20,633 bases of DNA, from positions 1-20,633 of the forward strand of contig JBBSPE010000072.1 in assembly GCA_038259155.1 (NCBI GenBank), in the 5' to 3' direction. The stretch's first letter is position 1. Each line of letters opens with the position of its first letter. Position numbers and translations under genes: made by a program. A model generated the notes under the pieces. That model was not told the origin of the DNA. It ran no database searches and saw nothing but the letters and a program-made list of their open reading frames with translations. Positions 1 through 6,633 of the stretch are shown here, one piece after another. This DNA is from JAABRT01 sp038259155. GTDB lineage: Bacteria; Gemmatimonadota; Gemmatimonadetes; Gemmatimonadales; Gemmatimonadaceae.

Positions 1-414
1 ATGGCGTTCGGCGTCGCCGCGATCATTGGGCATGTGCGCCCGGTGTTTCTGCGGGGCAAGGGCGGCGGCAAGGGTGTCGCCACCGCGAGCGGCGTGTTTC
101 TCGCGCTCGTGCCGCTACCGGCACTGAGTGCGCTGATCGCGTTTATCCTGGTCGCGGCCGCCACCAAGTACATCTCGCTCGCCTCGCTCATCGGTGCGGT
201 GGTGCTCGTGGGCACCGTCGGAGTGCAGTACGGCGTCACCGTGCCCGTGTTCGGTCTGTCGGCACTCGTGGCCGCGTTCGTGTTCTACACGCATCGCGAC
301 AACATTGCACGGCTCCGACAGGGCACAGAGCGCCGGTTGGGAGATCGCTCGGGCGGGACAGCGGCTCCCACGACAGACTCGGCGGGGGCCGGCACGGCGG
401 AGAGGACACCATGA
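1..414 (+). CDS. plsY: Glycerol-3-phosphate acyltransferase PlsY, 3' part
   Basis: PlsY is an inner-membrane enzyme that moves an acyl group from acyl-phosphate to glycerol-3-phosphate, the first step of phospholipid synthesis. The visible 137 residues carry the family's glycine-rich acyl-phosphate/phosphate loop (GKGGGKGVATASG, about residues 19-31), the later YISLASL motif (57-63) and the closing NIARLRQGTERRLG motif (about 101-114), separated by hydrophobic membrane segments. Family members are about 200 residues long, and the first membrane segments and the N-terminal serine motif are missing. The ATG at base 1 is therefore almost certainly an internal methionine and the gene is cut by the window edge. 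A proline/alanine/threonine-rich tail of about 25 residues follows the last motif. The stop overlaps the next start by 4 nt (ATGA), so it is probably co-translated with gpsA, which makes its substrate. Confidence 0.9.
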   Translation: MAFGVAAIIGHVRPVFLRGKGGGKGVATASGVFLALVPLPALSALIAFILVAAATKYISLASLIGAVVLVGTVGVQYGVTVPVFGLSALVAAFVFYTHRDNIARLRQGTERRLGDRSGGTAAPTTDSAGAGTAERTP

Positions 415-1436
415 CGCATCACGCGCCGTCTGCGCGGATGCGCTGCGCCGTGATCGGTGCAGGCGCGTGGGGCACCGCAATCGCTGACCGCATCGGCCGC
501 AATGGTCACGCCGTGCGCCTGTGGGCGCGCGAGGAAGACGTGGTGCAGTCGGTGAACACCGAACATGTCAATCACCACTTTCTGGCTGGTGCATCGCTCT
601 CGCCGAATGTTGTGGCGACCAGCGATATGGCGCACGCGTTGAGTGATGCGGTGCTCGTGATCTACGCTGCTCCGTCCCATGTGTTGCGCACGGTGGTACG
701 CGCCGGTGCGGCGCACATCGCGCCGTCCGCCGTGCTCGGCATCGCGACCAAGGGTATTGAGCGCGACACACTGGCGCTCATGACGGACGTCGTGAGCAGC
801 GAGTCGCCGGCGCACGCCACGGTGGCGTTCAGCGGGCCAAGCTTTGCCGCCGAAGTTGCTGCGCACCAACCTACCGCCATCGTCGCCGCGAGCAGCGTGC
901 CCGCCGCGGCCGCGTTTCTGCAACTCGCGGCGAGCGCTCCCACCCTGCGCGTCTACACCACTGACGACGTGGTCGGTGTCGAACTCGGAGGCGCGCTCAA
1001 GAACGTGATGGCTGTGGCCACGGGCATCCTCGACGGTCTGGGCATGGGCTTCAACTCGCGGGCCGCACTCATCACGCGCGGCCTGGCCGAGATGACTCGC
1101 CTGGGCGTTGCGCTGGGTGCGCACCCCGAGACGTTTGCCGGATTGGCCGGCCTTGGTGATCTCGTACTCACGTGCACCGGGTCACTCAGCCGCAATCGGG
1201 CCGTTGGCGTGGCGATTGGTGAGGGGCAGACGCTCGAACAGGCACTCGCTGGCAAGGACACGGTCGCCGAGGGCGTGCTCAATGCGCAGAGCGCGCTCGC
1301 GCTGGCCAACAAGGCGGGCGTGGAAATGCCAATTGTCGAGGCCACGCATCGCATCCTGTTTGATGGGCAGCCGCCGGTCGAGGCGATTGCCGAGCTCATG
1401 GCGCGCGAGCTCCGTGCCGAGCGGGACGACAGCTGA
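411..1436 (+). CDS. gpsA: NAD(P)H-dependent glycerol-3-phosphate dehydrogenase
   Basis: GpsA reduces dihydroxyacetone phosphate to sn-glycerol-3-phosphate in the cytosol, supplying PlsY. The 341-residue product has the N-terminal Rossmann motif GAGAWG (16-21), ATKG with the conserved Lys114, GPSFAAEVA (142-150), the catalytic lysine in GALKN (Lys197), GLGDL with Asp250, and the SRNR substrate loop (260-263). Length and motif spacing match the family closely. The start at 411 is chosen because it overlaps the plsY stop as ATGA. A second methionine nine residues later lies directly before the first beta strand and is a possible alternative. The stop codon shares one base with the next start (TGATG). 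Confidence 0.96.
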   Translation: MTHHAPSARMRCAVIGAGAWGTAIADRIGRNGHAVRLWAREEDVVQSVNTEHVNHHFLAGASLSPNVVATSDMAHALSDAVLVIYAAPSHVLRTVVRAGAAHIAPSAVLGIATKGIERDTLALMTDVVSSESPAHATVAFSGPSFAAEVAAHQPTAIVAASSVPAAAAFLQLAASAPTLRVYTTDDVVGVELGGALKNVMAVATGILDGLGMGFNSRAALITRGLAEMTRLGVALGAHPETFAGLAGLGDLVLTCTGSLSRNRAVGVAIGEGQTLEQALAGKDTVAEGVLNAQSALALANKAGVEMPIVEATHRILFDGQPPVEAIAELMARELRAERDDS

Positions 1437-1834
1437 TGCAGAAGGGCGATCCGGTGCAGGAGTTCTATTCCATTGGTGAGGTGTGCACGCTCACCGAGCT
1501 CAAGCCGCACGTGCTGCGCTACTGGGAGAGCCAGTTCAAGGTGCTCAGCCCCGCCAAGAATCGGTCGGGCAATCGTGTGTACGCGCGACGCGAGGTGGAG
1601 CTGATTCTGCTGGTCAAGCAACTGCTCTACGTCGAGAAGTACACCATTGATGGTGCGCGCCAGAAGCTCGATGAGCACCGCAAGGGCGGTGTGCTGCGCG
1701 GTGTGGCGCGCACCGCGCTCGAACTCGAAACGGTTGAAGCCGTGGAGCGTGAACTGCACGCGCTCCAGCAACTGTTGGATGGTTCGCTCGAGCCCGCGCG
1801 CGATGACCGCACCACTCCTTCTGCCCGCTCCTGA
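1436..1834 (+). CDS. MerR-family transcriptional regulator (small)
   Basis: This 132-residue protein begins with a winged helix-turn-helix of the MerR type. The motif FYSIGEVCTLTELKPHVLRYWE spans about residues 10-31, followed by the RSGNRVYARREVELI wing (43-57) and a helix leading into a short C-terminal coiled segment rich in Glu and Leu. There is no cysteine-rich or recognisable ligand-binding domain after the coil, so the inducer is unknown and it may be a constitutive or protein-sensing regulator. It is sandwiched between gpsA (1-base overlap) and surE (1-base gap), so it is very likely expressed with lipid precursor genes. Its targets cannot be told from the sequence. Confidence 0.85.
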   Translation: MQKGDPVQEFYSIGEVCTLTELKPHVLRYWESQFKVLSPAKNRSGNRVYARREVELILLVKQLLYVEKYTIDGARQKLDEHRKGGVLRGVARTALELETVEAVERELHALQQLLDGSLEPARDDRTTPSARS

Positions 1835-1835
1835 C

Positions 1836-2594
1836 ATGCGCATTCTCCTCAGCAACGACGACGGGATCCTCGCACGCGGCCTGGGAGTGCTCGAGCGCGC
1901 CTGCGAACCACTGGGCGAGCTGTACGTCGTGGCGCCTGACCGTGAACAGAGTGCCACCAGCCATTCGCTCACGCTGCATCATCCGCTGCGACCCGTGCGG
2001 CTCGGAGAACGCCGCTGGCAGGTGGACGGCACGCCCACTGACTCCGTGCTCATTGGTGTGGGCGCCCTGATGTCCGAGCGTCCGGACTTCGTGATCAGTG
2101 GCATCAACCACGGCCCGAATATGGGCGAGGATGTGCTGTACTCCGGCACGGTCGCCGCCGCGATGGAAGGTTTGGCGCTCGGCATTCCGTCCATCGCCGT
2201 GTCCTTTGCCGGCACTGTGCTGCGCGCCGACGCGCTGCTCGACTCGCATGTCGGCATGCTCCGCACGCTGCTGCAGCACATCATGTCGCTGCCCAACTTC
2301 CCCACAGACACGCTCCTCAACGTGAACCTGCCGGCGCTGGAGGCCTCCCAGATCAAGGGGGTGCGCCTGACCCGCACCGGGCGACGGGTCTTCTCCGATT
2401 CCATCACCCGAATGAAGGATCCCTGGGGACGCGAGATTTTCTGGATCGGCGGCGGTTCGGTGGAATGGAGCGGGTCGGATGACTCCGATTTCAAGACCGT
2501 GGCCGACGGCTACATCTCCGTGACGCCCCTGCATCTCGATCTCACGCATCGCGACCAGCTCAATGCGTCGGCGGACTGGTGGCAGGACCTGTAG
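1836..2594 (+). CDS. surE: 5'/3'-nucleotidase SurE
   Basis: SurE is a metal-dependent phosphatase acting on nucleoside monophosphates and short polyphosphates, typically needed in stationary phase. The predicted 252-residue protein opens with MRILLSNDDG, which holds the metal-binding Asp8 and Asp9. It continues with VAPDREQSATSHS (32-44), VDGTPTDSV (63-71) and ISGINHGPNMGEDVLYSGT (87-105, including the conserved Asn). The open frame extends upstream, but the start at 1836 is chosen because family members begin exactly at this strand and because the MerR stop ends 2 bases before. A methionine 11 codons upstream is a weaker option. surE next to pcm is a widely conserved pair; here they overlap by 16 nt. 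Confidence 0.95.
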   Translation: MRILLSNDDGILARGLGVLERACEPLGELYVVAPDREQSATSHSLTLHHPLRPVRLGERRWQVDGTPTDSVLIGVGALMSERPDFVISGINHGPNMGEDVLYSGTVAAAMEGLALGIPSIAVSFAGTVLRADALLDSHVGMLRTLLQHIMSLPNFPTDTLLNVNLPALEASQIKGVRLTRTGRRVFSDSITRMKDPWGREIFWIGGGSVEWSGSDDSDFKTVADGYISVTPLHLDLTHRDQLNASADWWQDL

Positions 2595-3238
2595 AAGCTG
2601 GCTTTCGCGGGGCGCGACGACGCCTGATCGAGCAGCTGCAGGAGAAAGGGATCAAGGACCTGGCCCTGCTGCGTGCCATCGATACCGTGCCGCGACACCT
2701 GTTCGTCCCCGCGTCCACTCGGCACCGCGCGTACGAGGATGCCGCGCTCCCCATCGGGTCGGGGCAAACCATCTCCCAGCCGTACGTGCACGCGCGGGCC
2801 GTTGAGTTGCTCGAACTCACCGGCAAGGAGCGGGTGTTGGAGATCGGGACCGGCTCCGCGTACCAGACGGCGCTCCTGGCGGAACTCGCCTCGCAGGTCT
2901 TCTCGGTGGAGCGCATGGCCGCCCTGCTCGACCGCGCGCGCAGCCTGCTGCAGGAGCTCGAGGTGCGCAATGTAAGCCTGCTGCTCGGCGATGGGACGCT
3001 GGGCTGGCGTGACTTCTCGCCGTTCGATGCCATTGTGGTCGGGGCAGGGGCTCCCCACGTGCCGCCGGCGCTGGCGGAGCAGCTGGCGGAGGGCGGGAGG
3101 CTGCTCCTGCCCATCGGTGGACGGGACGAGCAGACGCTGGCAGTGTTCACCAAGCGGGGCGAAGGGCTGGAGCGCCGTGACATCACACCGGTTCGCTTCG
3201 TCCCTTTGATTGGAGCCGGTGGCTGGCCACCCGGCTGA
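2579..3238 (+). CDS. pcm: Protein-L-isoaspartate O-methyltransferase
   Basis: Pcm repairs isomerised aspartate in aged proteins by S-adenosylmethionine-dependent methylation. The 219-residue product has the family's IGSGQTISQPY motif (59-69), the SAM-binding motif I VLEIGTGSAYQTALLAEL (86-103), an aspartate-containing motif in LLGDGTLGW, and the typical end FVPLIGAGGWP. It starts with GTG inside the last codons of surE (16-nt overlap), implying translational coupling. No better start lies downstream before the conserved N-terminal helix. Canonical motif I has GSGYQ, and the Ala in GSAYQ is a mild change. Confidence 0.95.
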   Translation: MAGPVEAGFRGARRRLIEQLQEKGIKDLALLRAIDTVPRHLFVPASTRHRAYEDAALPIGSGQTISQPYVHARAVELLELTGKERVLEIGTGSAYQTALLAELASQVFSVERMAALLDRARSLLQELEVRNVSLLLGDGTLGWRDFSPFDAIVVGAGAPHVPPALAEQLAEGGRLLLPIGGRDEQTLAVFTKRGEGLERRDITPVRFVPLIGAGGWPPG

Positions 3239-3253
3239 GGCACCCAAGCCGTC

Positions 3254-3280
3254 CTTTCGCCCGCGAACGTCGGGCGAAGG
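3254..3280 (+). terminator. Intercistronic stem-loop after pcm
   Basis: A 10-bp stem (3254-3263 with 3271-3280, one G-T pair) encloses a 7-base loop, 15 bases after the pcm stop. The core is TTCGCCCG against CGGGCGAA. No T-run follows, so it may be a Rho-independent terminator without a tail, an RNA-stabilising hairpin or a processing site. Only 33 bases separate it from the next start. Confidence 0.4.
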
Positions 3281-3313
3281 CACCTTTGCCCTGATTGTCA
3301 GCCCGAGCGTCCC

Positions 3314-4381
3314 ATGTCGTCGAGCCCGTCGCGGTCCCCCTTGCTGCTTCCGTACGTCATGCCTTCCCGAGCCGCGGGGCACGCGTCGGCAGGCTCGGCG
3401 TTTCCTGTGTCGCACGCCACGCCATTCGTGCCACCAACTTGGTTGGGCTTTGGGGGTGCCGCGGCACCTAGCGAGCCTTGGTTGATGGCGGCGTCGACTG
3501 AGCGCGTGCACGACGCTGCGGATGCAGAAGAGAGCGCGTGGTCTCAAGCGTCACCTGAAGTGTCACCTGAAGCGTCATGTGAAGCGCCATGTGACGCGTC
3601 AAGTGAAGCATCACCTGAAGGGGCAGATGTCGATTCTCGGCGTGCGTCAGCGGACGTGGCGGACGTGGCGGACGTGGCCGAGTTGTCTTGGATCGAGGCC
3701 TATATGGTGTCGGAGATGACGGCCGACGTGGCCATTGAGGCGAGGGCGGCGGCTGAGGCGCCCGCTGAGCCAGCTGCTGAGGCAACGGCTGAGGTCACCG
3801 CTGAGCTAGCCTTTGCGACACCGCCGGAGTCCACGGACGCCAGCGACGACGCATCTGCGGCGTGGGCGATCGACGATGCCACCGAGGAGATCGCGCGGCT
3901 CGCTGACCAGCTGAACACGAGGGCTCCGGATCAGGATGTGCCGGATGACAGCGAGGACCGCGATGCCGACGCGGGGGACGCGGGGTTGACCGACGCTGGC
4001 CCGCGCGATGCGGCCTCACTCGCCGCCGCGCGAGCGGATGCCGCGGATCTGCTCGATGGTCGGAACGAAACGCTGGGCCCGTGGGAGGACGACGAGTCGT
4101 GGATGGACATCATGCCCACGCTACCGAACACGGGCGCCGGCGATCTGGCCGCGCAGACGGATTGGGCCCGAGCCTTCGGCGAAGCGCCCGCTCCCCTGAC
4201 GCCTCCGATGTCGCCGCCGTCGTTGCCAGCCGGTGATGTGCTGGCGGCTGCCGTGTCGCTCGAGTCGGTCGCGCAGCGCCTCCGATCGGGTGAGCTCGAC
4301 GTGCCTGGCTACACCGCCGATCGCGGTGATGCGGCAGCGCTTGCCGCTGCGCTTGCCGCGCTGCTCGGAGTGCGAGGCTGA
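3314..4381 (+). CDS. Hypothetical acidic, repeat-rich protein
   Basis: I do not recognise this 355-residue protein. It has no signal peptide, no clear membrane segment and almost no lysine. Residues 1-60 are Ser/Pro/Ala-rich. About 79-102 is a six-fold ASPE-type tetrapeptide repeat, 113-121 is a DVA triplet, and 147-166 has five AE-x-x units. A long Asp/Glu/Ala-rich stretch follows, with a tryptophan-containing patch near WEDDESWMDIMP. The last 45 residues (AGDVLAAAVSLESVAQRLRSGEL onward, ending in an alanine-rich helix) look more ordered and may be the functional part. Position-specific codon bias and an uninterrupted frame of more than 1 kb support it being real. The stop lies 41 bases before the acylphosphatase start. 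The ATG at 3314 is the first in frame; methionines further in (for example residue 16 or 57) are possible. Confidence 0.65.
   Translation: MSSSPSRSPLLLPYVMPSRAAGHASAGSAFPVSHATPFVPPTWLGFGGAAAPSEPWLMAASTERVHDAADAEESAWSQASPEVSPEASCEAPCDASSEASPEGADVDSRRASADVADVADVAELSWIEAYMVSEMTADVAIEARAAAEAPAEPAAEATAEVTAELAFATPPESTDASDDASAAWAIDDATEEIARLADQLNTRAPDQDVPDDSEDRDADAGDAGLTDAGPRDAASLAAARADAADLLDGRNETLGPWEDDESWMDIMPTLPNTGAGDLAAQTDWARAFGEAPAPLTPPMSPPSLPAGDVLAAAVSLESVAQRLRSGELDVPGYTADRGDAAALAAALAALLGVRG
3548..3619 (+). repeat. Six tandem 12-bp units (in-frame)
   Basis: Six consecutive degenerate copies of GCGTCACCTGAA start at 3548, 3560, 3572, 3584, 3596 and 3608, each encoding a tetrapeptide close to Ala-Ser-Pro-Glu. 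They lie inside the acidic hypothetical gene and keep its frame. Confidence 0.9.
3650..3676 (+). repeat. Three perfect 9-bp tandem units
   Basis: GCGGACGTG is repeated three times without change, encoding Ala-Asp-Val units in the acidic hypothetical protein. Perfect identity suggests a recent expansion. Confidence 0.9.
3752..3811 (+). repeat. Five GCTGAG blocks at exact 12-bp spacing
   Basis: GCTGAG occurs at 3752, 3764, 3776, 3788 and 3800, each followed by six variable bases, giving Ala-Glu-x-x units. This is the third independent in-frame periodic tract in the same gene. Confidence 0.85.
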
Positions 4382-4421
4382 CCTGGCGCCGGAACCTCAC
4401 CGCGTCCGTCCGCTCGGGCGC

Positions 4422-4718
4422 GTGAGCGATCGTCCTGCCGTCACGGCCGGCCGCTTGTCCTGCCGTGTGCACGGTACCGTGCAGGGGGTGGGCTTCCGGT
4501 GGTTCGTTCGGGACCACGCGCGACGTCTCGGACTCGCCGGTTCCGTGCGCAATCTCGAGGACGGACTGGTGGAGGTGCACGCCGAGGGCCCGCTGACGGC
4601 CGTCGCCGCGCTTCGTGCATTACTGTTCGAGGGTCCGCCCGGCGCATCGGTGGTGCATGTGGAAGAGCGCCATCCGGTGCGCGGCCTGCTGCCGAACCCA
4701 TTCACGATCATTCGCTGA
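4422..4718 (+). CDS. acyP: Acylphosphatase
   Basis: Acylphosphatases hydrolyse the carboxyl-phosphate bond of acyl phosphates. The 98-residue product has the family signature: VHGTVQGVGFRWFV (about 18-31) with the phosphate-binding arginine in GFR, then GLAGSVRNLEDGLVEV (39-54) with the catalytic asparagine. The C-terminus PFTI fits the family end. I place the start at GTG 4422, because it follows the stop of the previous gene and gives the usual length of about 90-100 residues. The open frame continues upstream but would overlap the hypothetical gene. The stop directly abuts the apt start with no gap. No ribosome-binding site is obvious before the GTG. Confidence 0.9.
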   Translation: MSDRPAVTAGRLSCRVHGTVQGVGFRWFVRDHARRLGLAGSVRNLEDGLVEVHAEGPLTAVAALRALLFEGPPGASVVHVEERHPVRGLLPNPFTIIR

Positions 4719-5255
4719 ATGCCCACCTTGCCGTTGTCCGCGCGCGTCCGCGCTGCGATCCGTGACGTCCCGGATTTCCCCACGCCCGGCATCGTCTTCA
4801 AGGACATCACACCGCTGCTCGCCGACCCGGTGTTGCTCCGGGATGTGGTGCGCGCCATGGCTGCCCCCTTCGCCACGCTCGACGTCACCCACATCGTGGC
4901 CGTGGAGAGTCGAGGCTTCCTATTTGGCGTGCCGATTGCGCTCTCGCTTGGCGCATCGTTCGTGCCCGCTCGGAAGCCCGGCAAGTTGCCATGGCGCACC
5001 GCGCGCGAGGGATACGCGCTGGAGTACGGCAACGACGCGCTGGAAATGCATCTGGATGCGCTCACGCCGGGTGCACGCGTGCTCGTGGTGGATGATGTGC
5101 TTGCCACCGGAGGGACCGCGGCGGCCACGTGCCGGCTGGTCGAGCGACAGGGTGGTCTCGTGGTGGGCGTGTCGCTCCTCATGGAGCTTGCCTTTCTGCA
5201 GGGTCGGGACGCTCTCGGCGAGCGGCGCACCCACGCCCTCTGGTTGGTCGAGTAG
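4719..5255 (+). CDS. apt: Adenine phosphoribosyltransferase
   Basis: Apt salvages adenine with PRPP to make AMP in the cytosol. The 178-residue product has the N-terminal PDFPTPGIVFKDITPLL segment (18-34), the VAVESRGFLFG motif (60-70), the RKPGKLP loop (85-91), and the PRPP-binding signature VLVVDDVLATGGTA (121-134). Length is typical. It begins immediately after the acylphosphatase stop, so the two are translated together. The 98 bases between apt and the tRNA gene hold GC-rich inverted repeats (for example CACGCC at 5256 with GGCGTG at 5275) that could end this unit. Confidence 0.96.
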   Translation: MPTLPLSARVRAAIRDVPDFPTPGIVFKDITPLLADPVLLRDVVRAMAAPFATLDVTHIVAVESRGFLFGVPIALSLGASFVPARKPGKLPWRTAREGYALEYGNDALEMHLDALTPGARVLVVDDVLATGGTAAATCRLVERQGGLVVGVSLLMELAFLQGRDALGERRTHALWLVE

Positions 5256-5353
5256 CACGCCTGCACCGGCCGACGGCGTGCCGCGCCGGCTGGCGCTTTC
5301 TTGCCACGACCACCCGCGTTAGCTTGCCTGCGGCCGGGCGTTGTGCTGGGCTT

Positions 5354-5427
5354 GCCTCCGTAGCTCAGTTGGATAGAGCACTCGTTTCCTAAATGAGGGG
5401 TCGCAGGTTCAATTCCTGCCGGGGGCA
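5354..5427 (+). tRNA. tRNA-Arg, anticodon CCU
   Basis: A full cloverleaf folds. The 7-bp acceptor stem is GCCTCCG with CGGGGGC (one G-T pair). The D arm has GCTC/GAGC around AGTTGGATA. The anticodon stem CTCGT/ATGAG holds loop TTCCTAA, giving anticodon CCT. A 5-base variable loop follows, then a T arm GCAGG/CCTGC with loop TTCAATT. The discriminator is A5427 and the CCA end is not encoded. It reads AGG codons, which are rare in this GC-rich sequence. Confidence 0.96.
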
Positions 5428-5608
5428 CTCTCTCTCCGAACCGCTCGAAGGGCAGGTGGCCGCCGCACCATGGCTGGCCTTTGGACCTGTTGTGTGTACC
5501 TTCCTCATACGCGTTCCGGACTGTCGGAACACCATCGCCACGCGAACCCACCGTATCACCGGTGCGTGCGCGGTCCATTTCATCGCCCAGCCCGAAGTCG
5601 CTCATCCC

Positions 5609-6292
5609 ATGGCCAAGACGTCTCGTCCTCCCATCAATCCACAGGCTCCTGCGCCCGTGAGCTCCGACGATCCCCTCGAGAACGCCGCGCACTGGGTGCA
5701 GTCGAACGGCAAGCTGGTCGGTATCGGCATCGCCGTGGTGGCCGCGGTCGGCCTCGGCATCTACGGCATTCGTGCTTCGGATGCCAAGAAATCGGCGAAC
5801 GCGTCCACGGCGCTGTACGCGGCGCAGACGCCGCTGTACGAGAACAAGGTGGACGTGGCGCGCAAAGCGCTTGATGAAGTGGCGAGCCGCTACAAGGGAA
5901 CGAGCGCTGGTGAGCAGGCTGTGCTGCTGCTCGCCCAGACCTACTTCGACGAGGGTGCGTTTGACGAAGGGATCAAGCGGCTTGGGGATGCGCGGTCGGG
6001 CGCTTCGTCGGCGTTCCAGGCGTCGATGGACGCGTTGATGGCGGCAGGGTACGAGGGCAAGTTCGAGTTCGAGCAGGCGGCGGCGCAGTATGCGAACGCT
6101 GCCAAATCGGCTGACTCGGAGACCGAGCGGGATGGCTATGTGCTCTCGCAGGCTCGGTCGCTGGTGCGTGCTGGAAAGGCTACCGAAGCCACGGCGCTCT
6201 TTGAGCAGCTTCTGGCGAACGAGGGCTCGCCCTATGCGCAGGAGGCGGCCGTGCGTCTGGGTGAGCTGCAGGCCGGGAACACGGCGAGCTAG
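5609..6292 (+). CDS. Membrane-anchored TPR-like protein (YfgM-like)
   Basis: The 227-residue protein has a short proline-rich cytosolic head, one membrane segment (about 35-54, KLVGIGIAVVAAVGLGIYGI), and then a helical repeat region. Repeats such as ARKALDEVASRYKGTSAGEQAVLLLAQ and the later AGKATEATALFEQLLANE are TPR-like. This layout matches the YfgM/TPR_21 group of single-pass proteins associated with the Sec translocon or envelope quality control, but the exact function is not shown. The open frame reaches back into the tRNA gene. I choose ATG 5609 because it starts just before the membrane anchor and leaves a 181-base leader after the tRNA that can hold a promoter. Two strong stem-loops follow the stop. 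Confidence 0.75.
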   Translation: MAKTSRPPINPQAPAPVSSDDPLENAAHWVQSNGKLVGIGIAVVAAVGLGIYGIRASDAKKSANASTALYAAQTPLYENKVDVARKALDEVASRYKGTSAGEQAVLLLAQTYFDEGAFDEGIKRLGDARSGASSAFQASMDALMAAGYEGKFEFEQAAAQYANAAKSADSETERDGYVLSQARSLVRAGKATEATALFEQLLANEGSPYAQEAAVRLGELQAGNTAS

Positions 6293-6303
6293 TTGGGGAG
6301 GAT

Positions 6304-6336
6304 GCGTCGGGTGGCGGTTGCGCCGCCATCCGACGC
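6304..6336 (+). terminator. Stem-loop 1 after the TPR-like gene
   Basis: A 14-bp stem (6304-6317 with 6323-6336) encloses a 5-base loop, 12 bases after the stop. The single irregular pair is G-U when read as + strand RNA but A-C on the other strand, so the fold favours + strand transcription. Confidence 0.7.
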
Positions 6337-6352
6337 GCCCGAACGGTTGGAC

Positions 6353-6387
6353 AACGGCCGGCATCGTCTTTCGCGATGCTGGCCGTT
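6353..6387 (+). terminator. Stem-loop 2 followed by TTTT
   Basis: A 14-bp stem (6353-6366 with 6374-6387) encloses a 7-base loop and is followed within six bases by a T4 run (6393-6396). This is a typical Rho-independent terminator. Its one G-U pair also favours the + strand. It sits 16 bases after stem-loop 1. Confidence 0.8.
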
Positions 6388-6570
6388 CGCCATTTTGGTG
6401 ACAGAATGTGGTGGTGTGGCGGACGAGGAGCACAACGTCGCGGTATGGTTCGGCGACGGTCGGGTAACGTTCGCGTGGCGGGGTGCGCAGTCGGGGCGGT
6501 GCGAAGGCGTCAGTTGAGGATCAGTATGCAACCATCATCGGGTCTCTGGGTTGTAGTCGCGACCGAAGCG

Positions 6571-6598
6571 TATGCCGATAATATATGTTATGTAAACT
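6571..6598 (+). other. dif: Candidate dif site (XerC/XerD recombination)
   Basis: The 28-bp element has dif architecture: an 11-bp left arm TATGCCGATAA, a 6-bp centre TATATG, and an 11-bp right arm TTATGTAAACT. The right arm is identical to the XerD-side arm of the Bacillus subtilis dif site as I recall it and differs at two positions from the E. coli arm TTATGTTAAAT. The left arm keeps the inner GATAA/CATAA-type half. It lies in an AT-rich island within GC-rich DNA, in a gene-free gap where gene direction and G/C bias both flip. XerC and XerD would bind here to resolve chromosome dimers at division under FtsK control. Confidence 0.8.
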
Positions 6599-6604
6599 AA
6601 TCAT

Positions 6605-6633
6605 GGTGGATAACTGTGGAGAACGTGGATAGG
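6605..6633 (+). repeat. Three tandem GTGGA-type 10-bp repeats
   Basis: GGTGGATAAC (6605-6614), TGTGGAGAAC (6615-6624) and CGTGGATAGG (6624-6633) follow one another, starting 7 bases after the dif candidate. On the - strand they read like DnaA boxes (TTATCCACA type) with one to three mismatches each. The regular spacing of about one helical turn suggests a protein-binding array, but the protein is unknown. Confidence 0.6.

Noticed and set aside
5291..5305. Sigma-54-like promoter TGGCGC-N4-TTGCC upstream of the tRNA gene
   Set aside because: Only 9 bases separate GG and GC; sigma-54 promoters need 10, and this spacing is strict. Probably chance.
5354..5427. tRNA-Arg as attachment site of an integrated element
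   Set aside because: No integrase, no repeated tRNA 3' end found nearby, and housekeeping genes on both sides.
4397..6433. Long - strand open frame of 678 codons
   Set aside because: Antisense to acylphosphatase, apt, the tRNA and the TPR-like gene; Arg-rich with no motif, typical of GC-rich shadow frames.
6605..6633. Replication origin (DnaA boxes beside AT-rich DNA)
   Set aside because: Genes converge on this site and strand bias flips in the sense expected for a terminus, not an origin. No dnaA, dnaN or gidA nearby, and the boxes carry mismatches.
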